53,745 bases of DNA, from contig CAZCLA010000022.1 of NCBI GenBank assembly GCA_964499285.1, forward strand, positions 1-53,745, read 5' to 3'. A program made the position numbers and the translations under genes. The notes under the pieces were generated by a model. It did no database searches. It was given only the letters and a program-made list of their open reading frames with translations, and was not told where the DNA came from. The first letter of the stretch is position 1; each line of letters begins with the position of its first letter. Of the stretch, positions 17,466-23,962 are shown in pieces. Source of the stretch: JAGFIY01 sp964499285. GTDB taxonomy: Bacteria > Bacteroidota > Ignavibacteria > Ignavibacteriales > Melioribacteraceae.

Positions 17466-18593
17466 CTATTTATTACTTTTTGTTACAAAGGATATTAGTT
17501 CTTCAACAAATTTTTCCCAGGAGTATTTTTCAGTCTCTTTTTTTACATTTTCAACAAACTCATTTTCATTATCCTCGGCGTAAAATTTTACAATGGCTGA
17601 GGCTAATTCAATCTTATCGGGATTTACCAGATATCCATTATAACCATTTTTAACAATTTCTCCCAAACCTCCCACGTTTGTTGAGATTACTGGTTTGTTG
17701 AAATTATTTGCTATCTGAACAATTCCGCTTTGAGTGGCTGATTTATATGGCAGAACAACAACATCTGCTGCCGAAAAGTAATATTTTACATTATCGTTCG
17801 GAATAAAATCCGAATTAATAATAACTTTATGTTCCACCTCGAGCTGTTTTATTTGATCTAAATATTTTTCTTTATCTGAGTAAAATTCTCCCGCAATAAG
17901 CAATGTTACATCAATTTCATCAAGTACAATTTTAAGGGATTCAATTAAAAGATCGAGCCCTTTGTAATTTCTAATGAAACCGAAAAATAATATTACTTTA
18001 TCAGCCGAGATATTTAACTTTTTCTTTGCTTCTTGTTTGGGAACAGTTTTTCCAAAATTTGAATAAATGGGATGGAATAAAAGTTTAGCATTTGCGAGTG
18101 GGAAAAGTGAATTCAATTCTGAAAGAACAGTTTTTGACATACAAATGAAATAACTGACTTTACTGAAGAAATATTTTGTGAACGCAAAATCAAAAATTCT
18201 TCTTTCATGAGGAATTACGTTATCGCAGATTACAAGTGATTTTGTGTGTAAATTTTTTGCGGCGATTTTAGAGATAGTACCAAAGCATGGTCCGAAAAAA
18301 GGCATCCAATATTTATAAATGATTAAGTCCGGTTTGTCCTTTCTCAACATTCTGCCTACGCTTGTCCAATTAAGGGGATTTACTGAATCTACCAAAATTT
18401 CACTTGGTACTTTATCAACATTATCCTCCTCGCCTAATTGAGTTTTGCCGGGAAATAATAAAGAAGGATACTGTCGTTTAAAAGTTATTATTCTTACATC
18501 ATTCTTTTTGGATAATTCTTTGAAAAGAAGTCCAACAAAATGAGCTATACCTCCTCGCAGAGGATAAGCGGTTGAAAGTATTACGATCTTCAT
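17466..18593 (-). CDS. Glycosyltransferase family 4
   Basis: A 375-residue GT-B glycosyltransferase. It begins IVILSTAYPLRGGIAHFVGLL, a GT4 start with the glycine-rich turn. The C-terminal domain has ILFFGFIRNYKGLDLLIESL and the donor-binding pattern VISTNVGGLGEIVKNGYNGYL. It sits one base after the GT9 gene on its upstream side and 9 bases before the YfhO gene, within the same operon. Sugar specificity is not predictable. Confidence 0.9.
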   Translation of the reverse strand: MKIVILSTAYPLRGGIAHFVGLLFKELSKKNDVRIITFKRQYPSLLFPGKTQLGEEDNVDKVPSEILVDSVNPLNWTSVGRMLRKDKPDLIIYKYWMPFFGPCFGTISKIAAKNLHTKSLVICDNVIPHERRIFDFAFTKYFFSKVSYFICMSKTVLSELNSLFPLANAKLLFHPIYSNFGKTVPKQEAKKKLNISADKVILFFGFIRNYKGLDLLIESLKIVLDEIDVTLLIAGEFYSDKEKYLDQIKQLEVEHKVIINSDFIPNDNVKYYFSAADVVVLPYKSATQSGIVQIANNFNKPVISTNVGGLGEIVKNGYNGYLVNPDKIELASAIVKFYAEDNENEFVENVKKETEKYSWEKFVEELISFVTKSNK

Positions 18594-19685
18594 TTATGAA
18601 AGGATTTTTTGAACAGTTTCAAAAACTTTTTCCGGGTACAGAGTTGTCATACATTGATACTCTTCATTGATGCATTCCGGACGGAAAAAACACTTGCAAT
18701 CTTTTTCCGGAGCTATTATTTCACCCAATCCGAATAATTCAAATTCGTTCGGATTGAAGATGTTATTAAACAGAACTATTTTTTTGTGAAGAGCAAGTGT
18801 AATGTGCATCGCCATAGTAACGCCGGTTATAACTAAATCACATTGATTTATGAGATTTATAAATTTTTTAAGGGGGAAAAAACCAAGATAATTTCCTTTT
18901 GAATTTTTGCTCAATTTAAGATTCTTCTCGTGTTCCTGTTCACCGCCAAGAAACAAAACATAAAAGCCTGCCTCGTGAAGAAGATCGGCAAGTTTTATCC
19001 AATTTTCATCAGCCCATAATCTTGTTATCCATCTTCCGCCGCAGCCGGTGTTTAATCCAATAATAGTCTTGTCTGAAGGCAGATTCCACTCGGAATTAAA
19101 TTCTTCGAAAGGGTTGAGCAAATACTTTTCTCCATTATACTTCATTCCGCATATCTCGAATATTTCTTCGAGATAATTTTTTGTGTTTTTCTGATTTAGA
19201 TCGTCGAAAATCCCCGTCAAAAATTTATGCTCAGCTTTTTTGTCAGCGGGATGAGGTAAGCCATCTTTTAATGTAAAACCAAATTTATTATCGGAATTTA
19301 TCTGTTCAAGTAGAGAGCATGCTTCTGAATCCTTATCCAAATTTATGGTAATATCGAATTTTGTGTTCTGCAAATAAAGCGCCGATTTATAATCAAACTT
19401 TAATACCACATCAACTTCGGCTGGAATTACCTCTGGAGTTTGTGTGAGCCAATAGAACTTTGCTTTAGGATGTTCTCTTTTTAATCTAGTGAATAGCGGA
19501 GTGGTTCTAATTACATCTCCTATTGCACCAAGTTTTATTATTAGGATTTTTTTATCAATCTGATCATAATACTTGCAGAGATTATATTCTGAATCGACAC
19601 AGTGAACGCCATACTGTTTGTGAGGCTTGCATGGAATATCTCCTTTAAAATGACGGCAGTCGGTTTTAACTTGATTCAATTTCAT
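18594..19685 (-). CDS. Glycosyltransferase family 9 (heptosyltransferase-like) with N-terminal Cys cluster
   Basis: A GT9 protein of 363 residues. The core has ILIIKLGAIGDVIRTTPLF, the classic ADP-heptose:LPS heptosyltransferase start, GLNTGCGGRWITRLW, and LVITGVTMAMHITLAL near the donor site. Before the core is a four-cysteine segment (Cys10, 19, 29, 37; DCRHFKGDIPC and GVHC), and a second Cys group, CKCFFRPEC with a later Cys, lies near the C-terminus. These could bind a metal, which is inference. The ATG at 19685 overlaps the upstream GT2 stop (TGATG); a TTG at 19688 is an alternative start. The acceptor is probably a lipid-linked or LPS-type glycan. Confidence 0.88.
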   Translation of the reverse strand: MKLNQVKTDCRHFKGDIPCKPHKQYGVHCVDSEYNLCKYYDQIDKKILIIKLGAIGDVIRTTPLFTRLKREHPKAKFYWLTQTPEVIPAEVDVVLKFDYKSALYLQNTKFDITINLDKDSEACSLLEQINSDNKFGFTLKDGLPHPADKKAEHKFLTGIFDDLNQKNTKNYLEEIFEICGMKYNGEKYLLNPFEEFNSEWNLPSDKTIIGLNTGCGGRWITRLWADENWIKLADLLHEAGFYVLFLGGEQEHEKNLKLSKNSKGNYLGFFPLKKFINLINQCDLVITGVTMAMHITLALHKKIVLFNNIFNPNEFELFGLGEIIAPEKDCKCFFRPECINEEYQCMTTLYPEKVFETVQKILS

Positions 19686-20821
19686 CAACTTTGTTCTTTA
19701 ATTGAGTAATCTCGTTTATCCTGGTTCGTGTGAACAAGCATTTCTCCCAGTAAACCTACGGAGAAGAACTGAACGCCGACAATTATCAACAACATACCGA
19801 AGAAAAGAAGCGGACGATTTGTTAAAAACTCCTCGTAAACAATTTTCATATAAGTCAAATATCCGTTTACAACTAAACCGGCGAAGAAAGATATTGCTCC
19901 GAGAAAACCGAACAAATGCATCGGTCTTCTTATATATCTTGTAGTGAAAACAACTGTTATTAAATCCACAAACCCTTTGAAGAACCTTGATATTCCGAAT
20001 TTAGTCTTGCCATATCTTCTAGGATGATGTTTTACGATTATTTCGGAAACGGTAAAGCCCTGCCAATTTGCAAGAACAGGAATGTAGCGATGAAGTTCAC
20101 CATAGACGCTTACACTTTTAACAACATCCTTTCGGTATGCTTTAAGTCCGCAATTAAAATCGTGAATATTAATACCGCTGAAAAGTCTTGTTATATAGTT
20201 GAAAAATTTCGATGAATATCTTTTGATTATAGGATCGAAGCGTTTTTTCTTCCATCCGGATACGAGATCATAACCCTCGTCAAGCTTTGCCAACAAGCTA
20301 GCAATTTCGCCGGGATCATCCTGCAAATCCGCATCCATTGTTATTACTGCATCTCCTTTGGCTGCTTTAAATCCCACATCGAGTGCAGCAGACTTTCCAT
20401 AATTTTTTCTGAAACTGATATATCTTATGCGGTTGTTTGCTTTGCGGAGTTCCTTTATAACCGAAAGGGAATTATCGGTACTTCCGTCATCTATGAAAAT
20501 TATTTCATAATCAATTGCAATTTTTACTAGCGCTAAAGAAATTTCATTCTGCAGCGGTTTCAGAGATTCCTGCTCGTTGAAAAGCGGAACAAGGATTGAA
20601 ACCTTTTTGAATGAGAATTTTTTCTTAAAAGTTTCTCTCGGAGGCTGGTTTTGCGGCTGATTTGATTTTGTCTGTTTCTCGCTTTGTGTTCTCCGTCTGT
20701 TATAATAGCGCCTCTTGTTTAATCGTTTGTTTTGATTATTTTTAGAAGAGCTGTCTTTTCGGTTTATATTTTGTTTTTCGGGAGACTTTTGTCCCCCGGA
20801 ATTTGTTGATTCATCCGGCAT
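19685..20821 (-). CDS. Glycosyltransferase family 2 (DPM1/ArnC-like) with basic N-terminal tail
   Basis: A 378-residue membrane glycosyltransferase. The catalytic GT2 domain (about 73-290) starts KVSILVPLFNEQESLKPL, has the DxD motif in ITMDADLQDDPGEI, and the HDFNCGLKAYRKDVV and HHPRRYGKTKFGI segments typical of polyprenyl-phosphate glycosyltransferases. Two C-terminal hydrophobic helices follow (about 305-325 and 338-362). The first 70 residues are an unusual low-complexity tail rich in Asn, Lys, Arg and Gln (for example NKRLNKRRYYNRRRTQSEK). It is the first gene of the minus-strand operon and probably makes a lipid-linked sugar donor for the YfhO protein. Confidence 0.9.
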   Translation of the reverse strand: MPDESTNSGGQKSPEKQNINRKDSSSKNNQNKRLNKRRYYNRRRTQSEKQTKSNQPQNQPPRETFKKKFSFKKVSILVPLFNEQESLKPLQNEISLALVKIAIDYEIIFIDDGSTDNSLSVIKELRKANNRIRYISFRKNYGKSAALDVGFKAAKGDAVITMDADLQDDPGEIASLLAKLDEGYDLVSGWKKKRFDPIIKRYSSKFFNYITRLFSGINIHDFNCGLKAYRKDVVKSVSVYGELHRYIPVLANWQGFTVSEIIVKHHPRRYGKTKFGISRFFKGFVDLITVVFTTRYIRRPMHLFGFLGAISFFAGLVVNGYLTYMKIVYEEFLTNRPLLFFGMLLIIVGVQFFSVGLLGEMLVHTNQDKRDYSIKEQS

Positions 20822-20917
20822 TAATCTATTTCATTCCTATATACTCAAAAAATCTATTATTTTATGCAGTTAATAAAATTAATTTAATAATAGGCTAAAA
20901 TCAATTTAGAGAATGGA

Positions 20918-21235
20918 TTGACCAAGATGGGCAGTATTGTATTTTGGACACTTATAAGACTCGCGGTTTTGATCCCGGTTATGTGGTATCTGCTAGAAAC
21001 GGTTGAACACAGATATTGGACGATCTGGATTCTTATAGCATTATACATTTTTGTTATTCACCCGGCAATTATTGCGTATAAAAAATTTACTGAACAAAAC
21101 AAACCGATACTGAATAATACGTTATGCGCAAGCTGCAAGCATTTTGATGAATCTGCAGTATTGTGTATGCTGTATGATAAACATGTTTCTGAGGATGAAA
21201 TTCCATGCGGGGGAGGTGCTTGGGAACCGGATTAG
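20918..21235 (+). CDS. Small membrane protein with C-terminal Cys motifs
   Basis: A 105-residue protein with two hydrophobic helices (about 7-25 and 32-50) and a soluble tail of about 45 residues. The tail has CASCKHFDESAVLCMLYDKH and a later Cys in PCGGG: four cysteines that could bind a metal or iron-sulfur cluster. I do not recognise a named family. The first codon given is TTG; the ATG at 20927 is an alternative. Its last four bases overlap the end of the convergent binding-protein gene. No function is assigned. Confidence 0.62.
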   Translation: MTKMGSIVFWTLIRLAVLIPVMWYLLETVEHRYWTIWILIALYIFVIHPAIIAYKKFTEQNKPILNNTLCASCKHFDESAVLCMLYDKHVSEDEIPCGGGAWEPD

Positions 21236-22134
21236 TTAAGATGACTTAGTTTTTCCTTTAATTCCGATAAAGCAATAACAAATCTTGGTCCCGGTCTGAA
21301 ATAAAGATCGGCATCAACGTAAATTACGGCGTTGTTTTTGATTGCAGACAATTCTTTCCATTCGGGATAAAGTTCGAGAACATCTTTAAGAAATAAGTTA
21401 TCGTGAACCGAGGTTATTATCAGCTCCGGATTGAGTAATAGAATTTCCTCTCTGCTGAACACCGGATAATTTACCTGGGATTCCTCCGCCGCATTTTTTA
21501 TACCACAGAATTTCAAGTACTCATTTACAAAAGTTGATGTTCCGGCGGTCATAATTGGATTAACTGAAATAATAAAAAGTGCCTCTTTTATAGAAATCGT
21601 TTTTGCAGTTCCATCATCTTCGGAGATTTTGTTATCCCATTCTTCAACAATTGTTACCGCTAGTGTATCCTTGTGAAAAATTGAGGCAATATCTAAAAAA
21701 GATTTCTTAATTCCGACATAATCTCTTGGGTTCGAAACAAAAACATCAAATCCAAGATTTTTCAACTTTTCGTAAGAGTTTTTTGAATTACCTTCGACTG
21801 TTATTAAAATAAGATCGGGATTCAGCTCCACAATCTTTTCATAATTTATTGAGAGAAGATCACCTACTTTTACGATAGAATCTGCGGCTGGAGGATAATT
21901 GCAATAAGTGGTATTCCCGACGAGGAGGTGCCCGGCATCGAGTGCAAAAACCATTTCAGTAAGATTTGGAGCAAGTGAAACAACCCGTTCATAACTATTA
22001 TCGATAGGAAAATTATTTCCTAAATCATCAACAATGAAGTTTAATTCAGAATTTTTATCCGGCGGATTAGTATCACCGCACGAATAAATAAGAATGATAA
22101 AAATTGCCGCGAATATTTTTTTTACACAATTCAA
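21232..22134 (-). CDS. Cobalamin/siderophore-type ABC transporter substrate-binding lipoprotein (BtuF-like)
   Basis: A helical-backbone metal receptor protein of about 300 residues. It shows ERVVSLAPNLTEMVFALDAG, the VGDLLSINYEKIVELNPDLI pair and LNPELIITSVHDN, the pattern of BtuF-like periplasmic receptors for vitamin B12 or iron chelates. The frame is open back to 22218, inside the tRNA-Lys gene on the other strand, so I chose the TTG at 22134. From there the signal peptide ends in a lipobox with Cys19 (LIYSC). That start is not backed by a strong ribosome binding site. No permease or ATPase gene lies next to it and no cobalamin riboswitch was seen. Confidence 0.82.
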   Translation of the reverse strand: MNCVKKIFAAIFIILIYSCGDTNPPDKNSELNFIVDDLGNNFPIDNSYERVVSLAPNLTEMVFALDAGHLLVGNTTYCNYPPAADSIVKVGDLLSINYEKIVELNPDLILITVEGNSKNSYEKLKNLGFDVFVSNPRDYVGIKKSFLDIASIFHKDTLAVTIVEEWDNKISEDDGTAKTISIKEALFIISVNPIMTAGTSTFVNEYLKFCGIKNAAEESQVNYPVFSREEILLLNPELIITSVHDNLFLKDVLELYPEWKELSAIKNNAVIYVDADLYFRPGPRFVIALSELKEKLSHLN

Positions 22135-22178
22135 AAAATTTTCCGAAAAATGAAACAATAACTCAATATAAATAAACT

Positions 22179-22210
22179 TTGAAAAAAAAGAATAAGAGTT
22201 AGTATATTTG
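22179..22210 (+). promoter_or_regulatory. Bacteroidota-type promoter of tRNA-Lys
   Basis: TTG at 22179-22181 is followed after 21 bases by TATATTTG at 22203-22210, an exact match to the -33/-7 consensus TTG-N19-21-TAnnTTTG of the primary Bacteroidota sigma factor. The tRNA begins five bases later, so the transcript would start at or beside the tRNA 5' end. Confidence 0.65.
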
Positions 22211-22214
22211 CGGT

Positions 22215-22287
22215 GCATCCTTAGCTCAGTTGGTAGAGCATCTGACTCTTAATCAGCAGGTCGGGGGTTCGAGTCCCCCAGGATGCA
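22215..22287 (+). tRNA. tRNA-Lys (anticodon CTT)
   Basis: A complete 73-base cloverleaf. The acceptor arms are GCATCCT (22215-22221) and AGGATGC (22280-22286), with discriminator A at 22287. The D arm is GCTCAGTTGGTAGAGC. The anticodon loop is CTCTTAA, giving anticodon CTT, flanked by CTGA/TCAG. The T arm carries GGTTCGAGTCC. The genome sequence after the discriminator is CCC, so the CCA end is not encoded. A rho-independent terminator follows directly. Confidence 0.96.
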
Positions 22288-22295
22288 CCCAAAAG

Positions 22296-22330
22296 CCCCG
22301 AAATTAAGCGTTTTCGGGGTTTTGTTTTTT
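22296..22330 (+). terminator. Rho-independent terminator after tRNA-Lys
   Basis: Stem CCCCGAAA (22296-22303) pairs with TTTCGGGG (22312-22319) around an 8-base loop, followed by a T-rich run to 22330. Confidence 0.85.
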
Positions 22331-22608
22331 AAAGGGTTGACCAAAATAGGCCTAAATTGGGTTACTTGGAGTCAAAATGTACTTCAGTTTGTACTTCAGT
22401 TTTCGATGTCTATGTCTTATAAGATTGTGTTTCAAATGGATTGGTTCAAAGAAGGGTAGGGACTCGCAACGAGATTGAATGGGTCCCATTTGTGACTTTA
22501 AAAGTATAGTGGGTTATACATTTGGAATTAATGTCTGGTTCAAATCAGCAGTAAGAAGTAGTAAACATTAATTGTATTTATTACCAGATAGCATCTAAGG
22601 TTATAAAA
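22331..22608. other. Intergenic stretch downstream of tRNA-Lys
   Basis: About 280 bases without a convincing gene. It contains one perfect tandem 12-mer at 22379-22402. Short reading frames on both strands are interrupted. The position 3' of a tRNA is a usual place for integration scars, but no att core repeating the tRNA 3' end and no integrase were found in the window. Confidence 0.5.
22379..22402. repeat. Perfect tandem 12-mer (GTACTTCAGTTT x2)
   Basis: Two adjacent identical copies of GTACTTCAGTTT occupy 22379-22390 and 22391-22402. The function is unknown. Confidence 0.8.
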
Positions 22609-22640
22609 ATAAACCCGACAAATCTTCTCTGCCGGGTTTT
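22609..22640 (-). terminator. Terminator of the 22646 gene
   Basis: AAACCCG (22611-22617) pairs with CGGGTTT (22633-22639). Read on the minus strand, the hairpin is followed by ATTTTTAT, and it stands just after the stop codon at 22646. Confidence 0.7.
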
Positions 22641-22645
22641 GAAAG

Positions 22646-23962
22646 TTATTTGAGTAGAACCATCTTCTTGGTCTCTTGAAAACTACCAGCAGTTAGTTGA
22701 TAGTAATAAACTGCACTTGGTAATTCTGAACCGCTGAAATTAATTTCATATTGTCCAGCAGTTTTTGGTTCGTCTATAAGCGTTGTGATCTTTCTTCCAA
22801 GAATATCATATACAACAAGTTTTACGTTTTGCTGCAATGTCCCACTTCTTACTTTATCAGGAACTGAATATTGAATTTTGGTTGTAGGGTTAAATGGATT
22901 AGGGTAGTTTTGATATAGAGCAAACTCATTAGGGACATTTGAATTTTCATCATCTATCCAAGTCACACCACCGGTTGTGGTTTTGATTATTATTCCGTCT
23001 CTGCCAACTGCCCATGCAACATTTTCATCTATAAGCTGAACTCTAAATAAATCACCGAAATAACCTGGGGGAACCTGTTCATTCCAATTCTCACCACCGT
23101 TGGTTGTCCAGTAAATTGCACCTTCTTTTGATATAGTCACTGCTGTGTTTTTATCGATCGCGTCAATACTTACAAATGAGTCATAATAATTAGCGGGTGA
23201 TTGATCCTCCCAACTTTCTCCACCGTTAGGTGTTCTGAAAATTGACCTCACACCGCCAATAATCCATCCATAATCGATGTCAATGAATTTAATATCTTCA
23301 TAATGCGGCAGTTCGTTCGGCATATTTATTTCTATCCAACTAATACCTCCATCAGTTGTTCTCAATAGTTGGTCATCACAATTAGTGTAAACAGTAATTG
23401 AATCAATTACTGATAATCCTCCATATCGGGTATTCTTGAAAAGATTAGACTCAAGACGTTGCCAAGTTTGTCCTTGATCTGATGTTCTTATTACATTCCC
23501 CTGTGTACCCGAGCCAAAGGCATAATTTAGATTCGAAGTTTCAAGTACAGAAATAAAAAATCCAAATGATGAATCGTTTCTTACCCATGTTGCCCCACCA
23601 TTTTGAGTATTGAAGATTCTAACATTACCTGTTATACCGATATTGAAATTAAAAAAAGATATTGCAGTACCTCTTGAAGAATTAATAAATACAGTTGTAT
23701 CCCAAGATATACCCGCATTATTGGTGAAAGCAACTACGTGTCTGTTCCCTTGCTCAAAACGAGTTGAACCTGTAACCCATCCACTATCTTTATTAAAAAA
23801 ATGAAGATCTAATATATCGCCGTTATCATATGCTATTTGCGTTACTTCGGTCCAACCGCTTTTAATATTCTGTCCATGATTTGTTATATAACTTACAATA
23901 ATAAGTAGGTTAAGAATACAAAAAAAACAAGTCTTTTTTAAGCGCTCAGCTAAACATTTCAT
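22646..23962 (-). CDS. Ycf48-like/BNR-repeat secreted protein with type IX sorting domain
   Basis: A 438-residue secreted protein. After an N-terminal hydrophobic segment (about 12-28) come repeated blades such as FFNKDSGWVTG, QTWQRLESN, DGGISWIEI, NGGESWEDQ and NGGENWNEQ, the pattern of Ycf48-like beta-propellers. The C-terminal 90 residues form a type IX secretion sorting domain, with YPNPFNPTTKIQYSVP, then KLVVYDILGRKITTL and the end AGSFQETKKMVLLK. It would cross the outer membrane by type IX secretion and be surface-bound or released. It overlaps the upstream peptidase gene by four bases, so the two are co-translated. The last 48 bases are repeated exactly at 26257. Confidence 0.88.
   Translation of the reverse strand: MKCLAERLKKTCFFCILNLLIIVSYITNHGQNIKSGWTEVTQIAYDNGDILDLHFFNKDSGWVTGSTRFEQGNRHVVAFTNNAGISWDTTVFINSSRGTAISFFNFNIGITGNVRIFNTQNGGATWVRNDSSFGFFISVLETSNLNYAFGSGTQGNVIRTSDQGQTWQRLESNLFKNTRYGGLSVIDSITVYTNCDDQLLRTTDGGISWIEINMPNELPHYEDIKFIDIDYGWIIGGVRSIFRTPNGGESWEDQSPANYYDSFVSIDAIDKNTAVTISKEGAIYWTTNGGENWNEQVPPGYFGDLFRVQLIDENVAWAVGRDGIIIKTTTGGVTWIDDENSNVPNEFALYQNYPNPFNPTTKIQYSVPDKVRSGTLQQNVKLVVYDILGRKITTLIDEPKTAGQYEINFSGSELPSAVYYYQLTAGSFQETKKMVLLK
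22648..22695. repeat. 48-bp exact repeat, copy 1 (sorting-domain 3' end)
   Basis: This segment is identical base for base to 26257-26304. Both encode the last 16 or so residues of a type IX sorting domain. Outside the repeat the two genes diverge at synonymous positions, so exact identity here suggests recent gene conversion or cassette exchange. Confidence 0.8.

Noticed and set aside
21232..22218. Cobalamin riboswitch before the binding-protein gene
   Set aside because: The upstream space is taken up by the tRNA and its promoter; no B12-box-like sequence was recognised.
22288..22330. att site overlapping the tRNA 3' end
   Set aside because: No second copy of the tRNA 3' sequence was seen within the window, so an attachment site cannot be supported.
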